A stretch of DNA of 62,928 bases from Endomicrobiales bacterium (GCA_016929635.1 JAFGIL010000035.1:1-62928); one strand, 5' to 3'. Counted from the stretch's first letter, positions 1 through 8,841 are shown. Translations and numbers: made by a program. The notes: generated from the sequence alone by a model not told the origin.

Positions 1-192
1 AAGTAGGGCAACCCTTTAGGGTTGCTTCTTTATAATTTTGCAAGGCTAAAGCCTTGCCCTACGAAAACCTCACAACCCGAAAACCCGTTGTTGTGTTTTT
101 TGTGTTTTGTTTTAGAGAAAGTAGTGCGATGCTTTAGTCATCGCTTTACTGAAGCGACCAATAAATGGTCGCATTACAAAACCATTTTCAGC
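1..192. repeat. Gene-free spacer with several hairpin repeats
   Basis: This spacer holds three inverted repeats and no credible gene. The first is CAACCCTTTAGGGTTG near 9-24, the second GCAAGGCTAAAGCCTTGC near 40-57, and the third a GCGACC/GGTCGC stem near 154-172. The same hairpin types recur in other spacers of the window, for example around 16014-16110, 14975-15175 and 62355-62420. They may be REP-like or transcript-end elements. The short plus-strand frame that crosses them has no ribosome binding site and looks non-coding. Confidence 0.6.
90..172 (+). repeat. Left copy of direct repeat flanking the abiE locus
   Basis: This 83-nt stretch is repeated in the same orientation at 1818-1901. 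The last 52 nt (121-172 versus 1850-1901) are identical. The leading part differs by one T in a T-run and two substitutions. The repeat ends in a small stem made of GCGACC and GGTCGC. The two copies bracket the whole AbiE toxin-antitoxin pair and its promoter. Confidence 0.85.
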
Positions 193-999
193 TTAAGTTC
201 CAATAGTATTAATTATATTTTCCTTTGTAAGAAGCTCTTTTTCGCCAGGGTCTTCAAGGAACCTGTAAACGTCAGAAACAATGCTTTTCTCGTCTAAATC
301 TTTTGCCAGCCCGAGAAGAATTTGTTTCCAGTTTTCCCCATTGACTGCAATTGAATCATTTCCTGTTTGTTTCAATGCATTGTTTAGCATTTCAAAGTTG
401 GGTGTGATATCTTTAAATTTAGATAAATACCAAACCAAGTCATACCAGTCTCTTCCTTTTGTATATTTCCTTGCCAGTAAAGCATGCATTTTACCTGCGA
501 ATAGAGAAGCAATATCATAATGCATTAAATAAAACATGAAACTTCCGTTATATGTGCTCATTTCTTCTTTTCCGCCTTTGGGAGGGTTTGTGTCAATTTC
601 GATCTTAATTGATGTTTTTTCCTGTTTATGCGGAGATAACCCATATTCAAATAATAATCCGGGAAAGTCAAAGAATGCATTGTTAACGTTTGTTTTCATG
701 GAAATCTTGACCTCGGCTTTAAACCCTGCCTTTTCAAATTCATCCTTTTGGATTTTCAAAATGTCCTGGAAATCAATTTTTCCGGATTGTTGGGATAAAC
801 TGAAATCCAGGTCTTCGGAAAAACGCTTAATTTTGTAAATAAACCTTAATGACGTTCCCCCGCAAAAAACAATGTCCTTGAAGAATTTCTTGCGGTACAA
901 AATATAAAGGAAATACTCCTGCAGATACTCTCTTACAAGGTTTCTTTGATAATCAGATGATTCTCCCTTTTTAATGATTTCCTTGATGTAGTCTTTCAT
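193..999 (-). CDS. abiEii: AbiEii/AbiGii-type nucleotidyltransferase toxin
   Basis: A 268-residue protein of the AbiEii/AbiGii nucleotidyltransferase family, the toxin half of type IV toxin-antitoxin abortive-infection systems. The nucleotidyltransferase signature is visible as GGTSLR at residues 47-52 and SEDLDF at 61-66, which supplies the metal-binding acidic pair. Family toxins act in the cytoplasm and transfer nucleotides to cellular targets such as tRNA; the target here is unknown. The start codon overlaps the stop of the upstream antitoxin gene by four bases (ATGA), the usual translational coupling of AbiE pairs. The length is normal and there is no sign of truncation. Family assignment is firm from motifs plus context. 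Toxicity is inferred. Confidence 0.9.
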   Translation of the reverse strand: MKDYIKEIIKKGESSDYQRNLVREYLQEYFLYILYRKKFFKDIVFCGGTSLRFIYKIKRFSEDLDFSLSQQSGKIDFQDILKIQKDEFEKAGFKAEVKISMKTNVNNAFFDFPGLLFEYGLSPHKQEKTSIKIEIDTNPPKGGKEEMSTYNGSFMFYLMHYDIASLFAGKMHALLARKYTKGRDWYDLVWYLSKFKDITPNFEMLNNALKQTGNDSIAVNGENWKQILLGLAKDLDEKSIVSDVYRFLEDPGEKELLTKENIINTIGT

Positions 1000-1631
1000 A
1001 ATTTTTTGTACTCGCTTTTTGTTTTTTTGATATATCCGATAAATTTCTCTAAAATAGCATCAACTCTTTTGTTAAACCTGCCCTTGAAAGACCTAAGCAC
1101 CTTAAGATTAAGTGTTTCAAGTTTCTGGAATCGCATGGAATCAAAGTAGTCAAAATCAGGTTTTGCCCGTGGTGTAAGATAAAAGAAATCAGCAACTGCT
1201 TTCTCAGGAGTTGCAATAAAACCTTCCTGTCCGCCATAGGTGGCTTTCTTCATCCCAAAAAAGAGGTTTTCTTTCACGTTTCTATATTCGAATTTGCCAA
1301 GGGGGTTATCAAATGTGGCTGTTTTTTTTGTAGTAACCGAGGTAATAACACTGGCCTGTTCCGGGATGAGAAAATAATATCCTAGTGCATACTCAAGGCT
1401 GACATATGAAGGATTAATTAGAAAATTAGCGATGAAAAGTACAGAAGGGTCGGTTTTCCTGTATTTTTTATTAAGGATGTAAATGCCTCTTTTCAATGAC
1501 AGTAAATACCCCTTTTTGCACCAACCTCTAACCTGCCTTCTTATAATTTTTGCATCTCCAAAAAAAGAGAAAGAACTGGAATCAATAATTGCTTTATTTT
1601 GAAAGTAATTTAAGAAATCATCGAATTTCAT
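996..1631 (-). CDS. abiEi: AbiEi-type antitoxin / transcriptional regulator
   Basis: A 211-residue protein matching the AbiEi antitoxin layout. The N-terminal third has a winged-helix look, with a basic segment near residues 30-50 (RRQVRGWCKKGYL) and a following strand around KRGIYIL. The rest resembles the AbiEi C-terminal domain, with S-LEYAL near residue 78 and the family-typical ATPEKAVADFFYL near residue 140. AbiEi proteins neutralise AbiEii and repress their own promoter by binding inverted repeats. A consensus promoter and a nested inverted repeat lie directly upstream, which fits autoregulation. The gene overlaps the toxin gene by four bases. The start is preceded by AGGG at a short distance inside the operator. 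Confidence 0.85.
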   Translation of the reverse strand: MKFDDFLNYFQNKAIIDSSSFSFFGDAKIIRRQVRGWCKKGYLLSLKRGIYILNKKYRKTDPSVLFIANFLINPSYVSLEYALGYYFLIPEQASVITSVTTKKTATFDNPLGKFEYRNVKENLFFGMKKATYGGQEGFIATPEKAVADFFYLTPRAKPDFDYFDSMRFQKLETLNLKVLRSFKGRFNKRVDAILEKFIGYIKKTKSEYKKL

Positions 1632-1675
1632 AATATTTCCCTATATTGTAAAATATTACAACTTACAGAAATATT
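1632..1675 (-). promoter_or_regulatory. Nested palindromic operator, predicted AbiEi site
   Basis: Immediately upstream of the abiEi start is a symmetric double inverted repeat. Outer 8-nt arms (1632-1639 and 1668-1675) and inner 6-nt arms TTGTAA/TTACAA (1646-1651 and 1656-1661) are perfect. Each pair of arms is separated by 6 nt, with a 4-nt centre. The outer arm overlaps the -10 box, so a bound repressor would block transcription. That AbiEi is the protein that binds is inference from the known autoregulation of this family. Confidence 0.65.
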
Positions 1676-1701
1676 ATAACATACTTATCTCAAAATGTCA
1701 A
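1673..1701 (-). promoter_or_regulatory. Consensus sigma-70-type promoter of abiE
   Basis: Read on the minus strand, TTGACA (1696-1701) and TATAAT (1673-1678) are both perfect consensus hexamers with exactly 17 bp between them. It lies just upstream of the abiEi start and overlaps the predicted operator, which suits a strong but repressible toxin-antitoxin promoter. Confidence 0.8.
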
Positions 1702-1725
1702 TACATTCTTTTATTTTGCTAACCC

Positions 1726-1817
1726 CGGGTGTTGTTTTTTTCTGATTTGTAGTGTAGGCCCTTGTGGCCGTAAAAATTATTTCATAACACCGGGTGTTTG
1801 CTTCAGCGACCCCCGGT
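1726..1817. repeat. Spacer with AACACCGGGTGTT-type palindromes
   Basis: The part of the spacer above the abiE promoter holds one full copy of the palindrome AACACCGGGTGTT near 1794 and half copies near 1726 and 1813. It also holds a GTAGTGTAGGCC motif that recurs in inverted form near 22318-22410. No reading frame is credible here. Confidence 0.55.
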
Positions 1818-1901
1818 GTTGTGTTTTTTTGTATTTTGTTTTAGAAAAAGTAGTGCGATGCTTTAGTCATCGCTTTACTGAAGCGACCAATAAATGGTCG
1901 C
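1818..1901 (+). repeat. Right copy of direct repeat flanking the abiE locus
   Basis: This 84-nt stretch is the second copy of the repeat at 90-172, in the same orientation, with 52 nt identical at the right end. It closes a roughly 1.65-kb interval that contains only the abiE pair, its promoter and palindromes. Confidence 0.85.
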
Positions 1902-1912
1902 TTTTCTTTTCC

Positions 1913-1940
1913 CTGTCTACTGTCTGCTGTCTACTGTCTA
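1913..1940. repeat. Heptamer tandem array (CTGTCTR), 4 units
   Basis: Four consecutive 7-bp units read CTGTCTA, CTGTCTG, CTGTCTA, CTGTCTA. The array overlaps the stop codon of the small membrane protein gene at 1938. The same unit, in one orientation or the other, is found at 2169-2203 and 12528-12660. Confidence 0.8.
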
Positions 1941-2138
1941 CTGACTTATCTTGCACGTATTAATCCCTAACACCGTATACAATCCGCACCAGCCAATTAG
2001 TCCTGTTACAATCCCGATTACACCCGCAATGATCAAAACCAGTCCCAGCACACCTTTCAGCACTATTCCTGCAGCAATAAGCGCAGCCCCAAGAACCAGC
2101 CTGATAATCCTGTCCGTACCCCCAACATTCTTCTTCAT
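1938..2138 (-). CDS. Small YgaP-type (DUF2892-like) membrane protein
   Basis: A 66-residue protein with the look of the DUF2892 / YgaP transmembrane domain. It opens with KKNVGGTDRIIRLVLGAALI, and the NVGGTDRIIR stretch is the family signature. Two hydrophobic helices follow at about residues 12-27 and 30-48, then GWCGLYTVLGINTCK with two cysteines. Members sit in the cytoplasmic membrane, and the free-standing ones have no firmly known role. The start is well supported by AGGAGG a few bases upstream. The stop codon lies within a heptamer repeat array. Confidence 0.85.
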   Translation of the reverse strand: MKKNVGGTDRIIRLVLGAALIAAGIVLKGVLGLVLIIAGVIGIVTGLIGWCGLYTVLGINTCKISQ

Positions 2139-2168
2139 CCTTACCTCCTTTTGTTTTGTTGTTTTTCC

Positions 2169-2203
2169 CTGTCTGCTGTCTGCTGTCTGCTGTCTACAGT
2201 CTA
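2169..2203. repeat. Heptamer tandem array (CTGTCTG), 5 units
   Basis: Five 7-bp units (three CTGTCTG, one CTGTCTA, one CAGTCTA) lie in the spacer and end exactly next to the stop codon of the beta-barrel gene at 2204. They are related to the arrays at 1913-1940 and 12528-12660. Confidence 0.8.
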
Positions 2204-2938
2204 CTACATTTTATAAGTAAAACCAATTATGAAGTAATTCAGCAGCGCAAAGTTGTACACTTCCGTAACGTCCGCGCCGCCCTCAACAATCCTGTACCCG
2301 AGCTTTATCTTTAAGCTGTCGCTTGTTTTGTAACTTCCTGCAAGCAGAACGTCCTCTGCGCGGCCGGGCCCTCCTGCAAGAGCGTCAGCATCAAAAACAA
2401 TCGAAAATTTAGGCGCTATTTCATACTCGGCACCGAAATTCAGAAGCGGCACAAAACCCGTGTTCTTTTTTTCCGAGGTTTTGCTTGCAGACGCGATTTT
2501 AATGGACGCGTCCCTGATTTTTGCAGTGAACCCTATCTTTAAATCAAGCTTTTCGCTTTTCTCGTATTTTTTGTAATAGGTAATCCTGTATGAGTCGAAC
2601 CTGTACGTTCCGTCAACCTCGGTGTTTGCAGGGAAAAGATCCCCGTTAAAAGAAACGTCCGCAGGCAGCACCCCGCCTGCTTTCAGCGAAAGAGGCGCAT
2701 ACAGCACGGAGATAAAATTGTTCTTCTTGAACTCTTTTGTCAAGCGCACCCGCACAAACGCCTTGGACTCCAGGGATAAATCATCCGTAAGCGAAAACCT
2801 CGTGCCCGTATCCTTTGGTATATCAACGTTGTTGTATCCCCCGAATCCGGTAATTCCTGTTTCAACGTCAACCGCAACGCCCGACGCATACCCGCATACC
2901 GGCATCAGCAAAATCGTAATTATTAATAAGTATCGCAT
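2204..2938 (-). CDS. Predicted outer-membrane beta-barrel protein
   Basis: A 244-residue secreted protein that I do not assign to a named family. An N-terminal signal peptide is clear: MRYLLIITILLMPVCGYASG, with likely cleavage after residue 18. The mature part alternates polar and hydrophobic residues in short amphipathic strands, for example FRLTYYKKYEKS-like and LKIKLGYRIVEGG segments. It ends in YFIIGFTYKM, close to the aromatic C-terminal signature of outer-membrane barrels. A small eight- to ten-stranded barrel is the best reading. No partner gene gives a function. It lies just after the defence operon, separated by 6 bp, and may be read through from it, but its content has nothing in common with defence. 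Confidence 0.7.
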   Translation of the reverse strand: MRYLLIITILLMPVCGYASGVAVDVETGITGFGGYNNVDIPKDTGTRFSLTDDLSLESKAFVRVRLTKEFKKNNFISVLYAPLSLKAGGVLPADVSFNGDLFPANTEVDGTYRFDSYRITYYKKYEKSEKLDLKIGFTAKIRDASIKIASASKTSEKKNTGFVPLLNFGAEYEIAPKFSIVFDADALAGGPGRAEDVLLAGSYKTSDSLKIKLGYRIVEGGADVTEVYNFALLNYFIIGFTYKM

Positions 2939-2944
2939 ATTTCC

Positions 2945-3976
2945 CTAATCAAATTCTGTTTTATTTTCTTCCAGGCGATGCGTTTTTCGCCCCCAACTTA
3001 TTTTTTTTAGTTTCGGTAACAGTGTTTTAACTAATGCAAGGAGTTCTTCATATAGATAGTTCAGATCTTCATTGTCAATGTTTTCAGATTTGGTTTGATA
3101 AGTAGTAAACAGTTTCGCCCATCCTTCACCCCATGCTTTTGTAAAAACAAAAGGATGCAAGTTGCGCTTTAAAGTTGTTCGAGCTTGTTTCATGCGTCTA
3201 ATAATTGTTCTTGCACGCTTATAAGTTGTTTTATGTTTCTTTTTTATATGCTTTAAATTCCATTCTAAATGAAAAGCTATCTCAAAATTATTAAATTTAT
3301 CTCCTTTTTTACTGTGCTTATGCCAGATTTCAAAATGAAGATTGGGATTTCCACCAATCTCCCTGAATTTTAAACATCTCGGCCAATCTATTTCAAAAAC
3401 CTCTAGGCCCCGGGATTCTTTATGAACAAGAAGTTTATTTTTTACAGCTTCATAAAGCTCATCCCTTGAGTATAATTTGCGGATTTTTATATTAATCGGC
3501 TTTGCTTCTTTATATAATTCACATTTGCTATATTTTGCAAACATTATACCTATTGATTCGCCAAAATCACCGATGTTGCCCAACATAAGCTCTGCGGGGC
3601 CCAATATTTTGCTTTTCAATTTTTCAGGCAGTATTATATAAAAACAAACTTTAATAGCTTTGTTTTCTAAAAAATCAGTAAAATCAGTTAAATATAGGTT
3701 CGCTTCTTTTGATATCCTGTCAAGAAAATCAAATCCGCTTTCTTGAATCATTGAAATATAAGCTATAAGCTGACCTACCGCATGTCCAACAGAAGATACT
3801 CTATGTGCGAGCTTGCCTTCTCCTACATGGAAACATTTCTGCTTTCTGTTATAAGCAACAAGATCAAGCGTGCCTGCAGAAAACCTAAATTCATTTTTTG
3901 CAAATTCACATTTAATTTTATTTTCAAAAAAGTTCTTTGCTGGTTTATTTAAAATCTTTTCCTCATTATTTGACAT
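2945..3976 (-). CDS. Predicted PD-(D/E)XK-type nuclease, last gene of defence operon
   Basis: A 343-residue protein I cannot name. The N-terminal part has a nuclease-like core. Residues about 34-56 read as a strand with GTLDLVAY (acidic residue), then a short gap and HVGEGK (Glu-X-Lys). A helix containing GHAVGQLIAY follows, matching the order D...ExK...Q/Y of PD-(D/E)XK nucleases. The C-terminal half is basic (KHIKKKHKTTYKRARTIIRRMKQAR near residue 240), which would suit nucleic-acid binding. It starts 15 bp after the stop of the type III Res gene and so is probably the fourth gene of that operon. The nuclease call is inference from motif order. The operon position is seen directly. Confidence 0.55.
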   Translation of the reverse strand: MSNNEEKILNKPAKNFFENKIKCEFAKNEFRFSAGTLDLVAYNRKQKCFHVGEGKLAHRVSSVGHAVGQLIAYISMIQESGFDFLDRISKEANLYLTDFTDFLENKAIKVCFYIILPEKLKSKILGPAELMLGNIGDFGESIGIMFAKYSKCELYKEAKPINIKIRKLYSRDELYEAVKNKLLVHKESRGLEVFEIDWPRCLKFREIGGNPNLHFEIWHKHSKKGDKFNNFEIAFHLEWNLKHIKKKHKTTYKRARTIIRRMKQARTTLKRNLHPFVFTKAWGEGWAKLFTTYQTKSENIDNEDLNYLYEELLALVKTLLPKLKKISWGRKTHRLEENKTEFD

Positions 3977-3991
3977 TTTATCCTCTATGTT

Positions 3992-6904
3992 TTATATTTC
4001 ATCAGCAGTTGTAACAATATCATAATCGATTCCTATTGTTTCAAAATGCCTTGAACCACACTTGATCTTTGCACTTTCAAGTCCTCTAAGCTGCAATTGG
4101 TCTCTTGTTGACTTTGTTTCTCGTATCAGATAAACTATCTCTCCATTATATTTTAATATTGCCCAGTCAGGATTATAAGAACCCACCGGAGTATCTACCT
4201 TAAACCATCCTGGCAATTTGATAAAAAACTTAACATCTCTTAATCGTTCCAACCCTTCAGCAAACTTCTTTTCTACTCCTGAATCATAGACAATATAATC
4301 ATGAATTGATTTTGTTGTAGGCACAATTCTATCTTTTGAAAAGTTTAACTTATGAGCATCATCTCTAAGTCTCGACATCTCATACATAATTCCTTCCAGC
4401 CTTTCGTACTTTATACCCTCAACAATCATCTGATTAAGAACGCTTTGTATCTCTTTGACTACAGAGTCCATAAACAGTTGAGGGTTAACAGAAAAATCTT
4501 GCATCCGTTTAGATTGTTTCAGAATATCATATATTGTACGCCTTGTAAGTTCAACTCTGCTCTGAATGTAAGTTAAAATATCAGGCAACCTTTTATACTT
4601 TGTGACATAAGCTGAAGAAGGAGTTCTAACTAGATTTGCTTTCACTCCTTTTGTTGTCATTTCTATATCTGCCATTGAAGTTTTTATCTTAGGAGGGTCG
4701 ATTTTACCCAGCTTCATAATTGCTTTTGATGTTTTTTCTATAAGTTCTTCAGTTGAATAATTAACAGAATATATGGTCTTTGTATTTATAGCGTTCCAAA
4801 ACTTTTCAAATTCAGGATCGATTAAAACCTTTTCGTTCAACTGGCCTCTAACCGGGTTGTGTTTTGTTATGTGCCTTTCTATCTGATACTTTTCAACAGA
4901 CTTAATTATCTCCGACTTTAATTGCTCAAATTCTTTAGGTACATTAAAAGTATTGTTTTCAATAGACTCATTAAATTCTTTTTTAATAAAACCATCAGGC
5001 TCAATTAAATTCTGTTTCTTTATATTGTCCCATATTTTCTCAGACATTTCCTTATCAACAACAACCTTTTTATCATCAGAACTATACACCAAACCAACAA
5101 ACGCCTCTATAGGCAGCCTGCCAAATACGATACCGCATTCTTCCTCAAACTCTTTCTGAAGTGTAGCAGCGAACTCTTCATAACTTTCGTTTGCAACTAC
5201 TACCAGATTATTAATATATTCATCAGAGACACGTTCACCCAGCTGGTTAACAGGCAGTCTCATCCCACGCCCTATCTCCTGACGCTTTTTTATCTTTGAG
5301 GTCGTGTTGCTTAGTGTACATATCTGAAAAACGTTTGGATTATCCCAGCCTTCACGCAGCGCAGAATGAGAGAATATAAATTTTAGCGGATCTTCCAAGC
5401 TCAAAAGCTTTTCTTTATCTTTCATTATACGGTTATATGTATCATCATCCTTAACAGTATTACCCGTAGTATCAACATAATGTTCCTTACCGCCCTTTTT
5501 ATCCATTGAAAAATATCCATTATGCACTTTATCTACAGGCACATGCTTTTTAAACAGGCTCGCATACTCCTGAGAATCAACTAACGCTTTATATTCCTCT
5601 TCAAACCACTGAGCATAAACTCCTTTTTCATAGCCGGAATCAGTATAAAGCCTGTAATTTGAAACCTTATCAATAAAAAACAGCGACAATACCTTAATTC
5701 CTGTATCCTGAACCTGAACTTCTTTATCTAAGTGTGCCTTAATAGTCTGCTTAATCTGTTCACGCACCACTTCTTTTCTAACACCACCCCGTTCTTCACC
5801 AATAGAAATACGTATTCCATTGGAAAACTTTATATATTCCATACTAGGCCGAGCATTTATCTCATCAACAATAAAGCCGTTTCTGTAAATTTCCCGCTCA
5901 TTAGACTTAATAAATAGGTCATCATCTTTCTTGACAGTCATCTTGGTTGCTTTTGAACCGTCTGGAGTCTGCTTGTGTATTGTAAGGTTTGCACTAAACC
6001 TGCCGTTCCTGTTAGAAATAGAATTAACCTTAATAAATGCAGCATTTGCATCATTTTCTGCCAGTACAGGTGCAACAGATATCCTTTTAACCAGCTTCAT
6101 CTGGAAGGCTTTTATAGGATCGAGCTGGTAAATAAGGTTATATTTGTCCCTGTGAGTAGCAGAATAGCGGAGGGTGCATATGGGATTTAAAGATTCTATC
6201 GCTTTTTTAGCAGTATCACTCTCCATATTCTGAGGCTCATCCATAATAACTATAGGGTTTGTAGCTCTTACATAATCAATAGGCTTTCTACCGTTTAATT
6301 TATCCCGTACATCATGTATGATATTGCTCTCTTTTTTATTAAAAGAGTCAATATTAATTATCATTATCTGAAGCTCATTAGCAGTTGCAAAGCTGCGCAG
6401 TTCATTTACTCTTTTCGAGTTGTATACTATGTGGTTAAACGGCAGGTTGCTATACAATTCCTTGAAATGTTCCTTCATTAACTCAATAGATTTTAGAACA
6501 CCTTCCCTTATAGCAACAGAAGGAACAACAATAATAAATTTCTTAAAGCCATATTGTTTATTCAGCTCAAAACAGGTACGCAAGTAAACGTAAGTTTTAC
6601 CTGTACCTGTTTCCATTTCAATAGCAAAGTTCCTGCCCTTTGTTTTTATAGAATCTTCCTGATGAATGTTGTTTTGTTTCTGGATTATCTTAAGGTTATT
6701 ATTTAAAACTTCGTCATCAAGCTCTAAATTATTTCCTATTCCTAAATGAGTTTGTACTTGAGAAAGGTCAAACACTTCATACTTATCATGCATTGTAAGC
6801 TCATAAGAGCCTTTGCTTAAAGACTGCCCTTCAAATAAGCTCACAACTGCATATATAGCATCTAATTGAAATTGTTGTTTAGCATCAAATTTAAATTTCA
6901 TCAT
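3992..6904 (-). CDS. res: Type III restriction enzyme, Res subunit
   Basis: A 970-residue superfamily-2 helicase with a C-terminal nuclease, the restriction subunit of a type III restriction-modification system. Walker A is ETGTGKT at residues 98-104, and the Walker B box is the type III-typical DEPQ near residue 219. A helicase C-terminal motif VI-like segment (KKRQEIGRGMRLPVN) sits near residue 535. The endonuclease core is near residues 910-940 as NPDWAIL, then ETKST, that is PD...ExK. Res uses ATP to act between two recognition sites and cuts DNA only together with Mod. The start overlaps the mod stop by four bases, indicating translational coupling. Length is typical of the family. Nothing appears truncated. 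Confidence 0.92.
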   Translation of the reverse strand: MMKFKFDAKQQFQLDAIYAVVSLFEGQSLSKGSYELTMHDKYEVFDLSQVQTHLGIGNNLELDDEVLNNNLKIIQKQNNIHQEDSIKTKGRNFAIEMETGTGKTYVYLRTCFELNKQYGFKKFIIVVPSVAIREGVLKSIELMKEHFKELYSNLPFNHIVYNSKRVNELRSFATANELQIMIINIDSFNKKESNIIHDVRDKLNGRKPIDYVRATNPIVIMDEPQNMESDTAKKAIESLNPICTLRYSATHRDKYNLIYQLDPIKAFQMKLVKRISVAPVLAENDANAAFIKVNSISNRNGRFSANLTIHKQTPDGSKATKMTVKKDDDLFIKSNEREIYRNGFIVDEINARPSMEYIKFSNGIRISIGEERGGVRKEVVREQIKQTIKAHLDKEVQVQDTGIKVLSLFFIDKVSNYRLYTDSGYEKGVYAQWFEEEYKALVDSQEYASLFKKHVPVDKVHNGYFSMDKKGGKEHYVDTTGNTVKDDDTYNRIMKDKEKLLSLEDPLKFIFSHSALREGWDNPNVFQICTLSNTTSKIKKRQEIGRGMRLPVNQLGERVSDEYINNLVVVANESYEEFAATLQKEFEEECGIVFGRLPIEAFVGLVYSSDDKKVVVDKEMSEKIWDNIKKQNLIEPDGFIKKEFNESIENNTFNVPKEFEQLKSEIIKSVEKYQIERHITKHNPVRGQLNEKVLIDPEFEKFWNAINTKTIYSVNYSTEELIEKTSKAIMKLGKIDPPKIKTSMADIEMTTKGVKANLVRTPSSAYVTKYKRLPDILTYIQSRVELTRRTIYDILKQSKRMQDFSVNPQLFMDSVVKEIQSVLNQMIVEGIKYERLEGIMYEMSRLRDDAHKLNFSKDRIVPTTKSIHDYIVYDSGVEKKFAEGLERLRDVKFFIKLPGWFKVDTPVGSYNPDWAILKYNGEIVYLIRETKSTRDQLQLRGLESAKIKCGSRHFETIGIDYDIVTTADEI

Positions 6905-8841
6905 ATGGTTCTAAAACTCTCTACTTTGAATGACTTCATAATCTGCACTGCGTTTGTCTTTAACTGATCATTACCTTCAAAGCCGCTGTCTTTACACACA
7001 ACTCGTGCAGGTTCAAGCTTTGCTATTTCTCTTATTAACTCTTTAGTAAGCTTGTTTTCAAGGCAAATAAGTAACGCCCCATCTGAAACAGAATACACTT
7101 TCTTGCCTTCAACCTTTAACTCTTTTAAAGAGGTCGTAAGTTCAAAACCAGATTTTAAAAGTATTTCATATAGTAAATCCAACTCAGTGCTCTTAGGGTC
7201 TATATGGTCTATCGCAAGCTCAATTTGTTTTTCAACAACCTTTTCATCAACATTTTCGTCCCATATCTTAAAGTTAGATTTATCAAGCTTAAATACTTTA
7301 AAACCTAAATCTAAAGTGTCATTGTTTTCTTGTTTGTCCTTAAATAAGTCGCCATCTTTATTCTTTGCTTTTTCCTTCTTCTCTTCTTTGATTTTCTTGA
7401 TTACCCTGCGTATACGCTCTTTCCCAATATCTGATATTGTTTTATAACCATCCTTAAAGGCTTTTGAGTCCTCAGTTAATATTTCTGGAAGCTGGACCAA
7501 TATAAACTTTCTTTTTTGAGCATCTTCAGCATTAAGATTTAACACTGAATGCGCCGTTGTGGCAGAACCAGCAAAAAAATCTAAAATGATTTGATTTTCA
7601 GAAAAACATGATTTAACAAGATTACCAATTAATTTAATTGATTTTAAATAATCGAAATAATCCCCAGTACCAAATATCGCTTTTAATTCATTTTCACTTT
7701 CTTGGTTATCACCCCATTCACTCAACAATAAATCTGTAATAGATTTCCTCTTTCCAATTTCTTCTTGAGATACGTCTCTTCTTAATCCTTTTTGCGCTGT
7801 AATAAATAATAAATCATTATCTATAAATTCATATATATTTTCTTGACTTACTGTAAACTTTGATATTACTGTTACTTCATTCAAAGTTCTGTTATTATCG
7901 TAATGAACATCTTGCAAATATTCGACATCCATTGTTTTTATGGTATATCTGCCCTTTTTTATTACACCCTTCCCATCAATTTTTATCCTAACATTTTTAG
8001 AGAAATGTCTTTTGCTTTCCTTATTTGAGACATTAATTACTTTTTTTGTAGAATCCGAAGTGCCTTCAATAGATAATTTCTCTAAACTACCTTTAACTTT
8101 TGCATAAACCATTATATATTCCATAACTTTGGCTGTATGTGTTGCCAAGAAAGAAGGTTGTTTCTTTCTTTTCCATTTCAATACGTCAACGTAATTACTT
8201 TCACCGAATATGTCATTCATTATTTTTTTTAGATTATCCACTTCATTGTCATCAATACTTACAAATATTACTCCGTCATCACGTAAAAGGTTACGGGCAA
8301 GGAATAGGCGGGGATACATCATATTCATCCACTTTGAATGAAAGCGTCCTTCAGATTCAGTGTTTGTAGAAAACTTCTTTCCTTGAGAATCAATCTGACC
8401 TGTGTATGCTAAATAAGTATCCAGCGATTCGGAATAATTATCAGGGTAGATAAAATCATTTCCTGTGTTATATGGCGGGTCAATATAAATCATCTTTACT
8501 TTGCCGTAATATGATTTTTGTAGCTGCTTTAACACTTCAAGATTGTCACCTTCAATAAACAGGTTTTCTGTAGTGTCCCAGTCTACGCTTTCATTTTTGC
8601 ATGGCTTAAGCGTTGCAATGCTTGGTTCCTGAATAACTTTAAAACATTCTGCTTTACCTGGCCACTGCATCCCAAAGCGTTCTTCACCAGTGTCTACGTC
8701 TTCACCCAGCACAGTTTTAAGTTTATCAAAATCAATTTTACTACCTTCACTAAACACGTAAGGCAGCACGCTTTTAAGTTTTGCTTTTTCATCATCTGTA
8801 ATGCTTTTTGTTTTAAGGTCAAGCTTTTGAATTTTTGACAT
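6901..8841 (-). CDS. mod: Type III DNA N6-adenine methyltransferase, Mod subunit
   Basis: A 646-residue modification and specificity subunit. The catalytic motif DPPY is at residues 121-124 and the AdoMet-binding motif FFAGSATTAHS is near residue 417. With catalysis ahead of the binding motif this is a beta-class N6-adenine methyltransferase, as in type III systems. The variable stretch between them (about 200-400) should carry target recognition. Mod methylates one strand of an asymmetric site and escorts Res to unmodified DNA. It begins 9 bp downstream of the SNF2 helicase stop and overlaps res by four bases, so all three are likely co-transcribed. The recognition sequence cannot be read from the protein. 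Confidence 0.92.
   Translation of the reverse strand: MSKIQKLDLKTKSITDDEKAKLKSVLPYVFSEGSKIDFDKLKTVLGEDVDTGEERFGMQWPGKAECFKVIQEPSIATLKPCKNESVDWDTTENLFIEGDNLEVLKQLQKSYYGKVKMIYIDPPYNTGNDFIYPDNYSESLDTYLAYTGQIDSQGKKFSTNTESEGRFHSKWMNMMYPRLFLARNLLRDDGVIFVSIDDNEVDNLKKIMNDIFGESNYVDVLKWKRKKQPSFLATHTAKVMEYIMVYAKVKGSLEKLSIEGTSDSTKKVINVSNKESKRHFSKNVRIKIDGKGVIKKGRYTIKTMDVEYLQDVHYDNNRTLNEVTVISKFTVSQENIYEFIDNDLLFITAQKGLRRDVSQEEIGKRKSITDLLLSEWGDNQESENELKAIFGTGDYFDYLKSIKLIGNLVKSCFSENQIILDFFAGSATTAHSVLNLNAEDAQKRKFILVQLPEILTEDSKAFKDGYKTISDIGKERIRRVIKKIKEEKKEKAKNKDGDLFKDKQENNDTLDLGFKVFKLDKSNFKIWDENVDEKVVEKQIELAIDHIDPKSTELDLLYEILLKSGFELTTSLKELKVEGKKVYSVSDGALLICLENKLTKELIREIAKLEPARVVCKDSGFEGNDQLKTNAVQIMKSFKVESFRTI

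Noticed and set aside
22-297. Plus-strand frame over the left spacer and the end of the toxin gene
   Set aside because: It runs across hairpin repeats and the reverse strand of abiEii. No binding site or family likeness.
90-1901. Prophage or integrative element with att sites around abiE
   Set aside because: There is no integrase, recombinase or tRNA target. The direct repeats alone support only a cassette by recombination.
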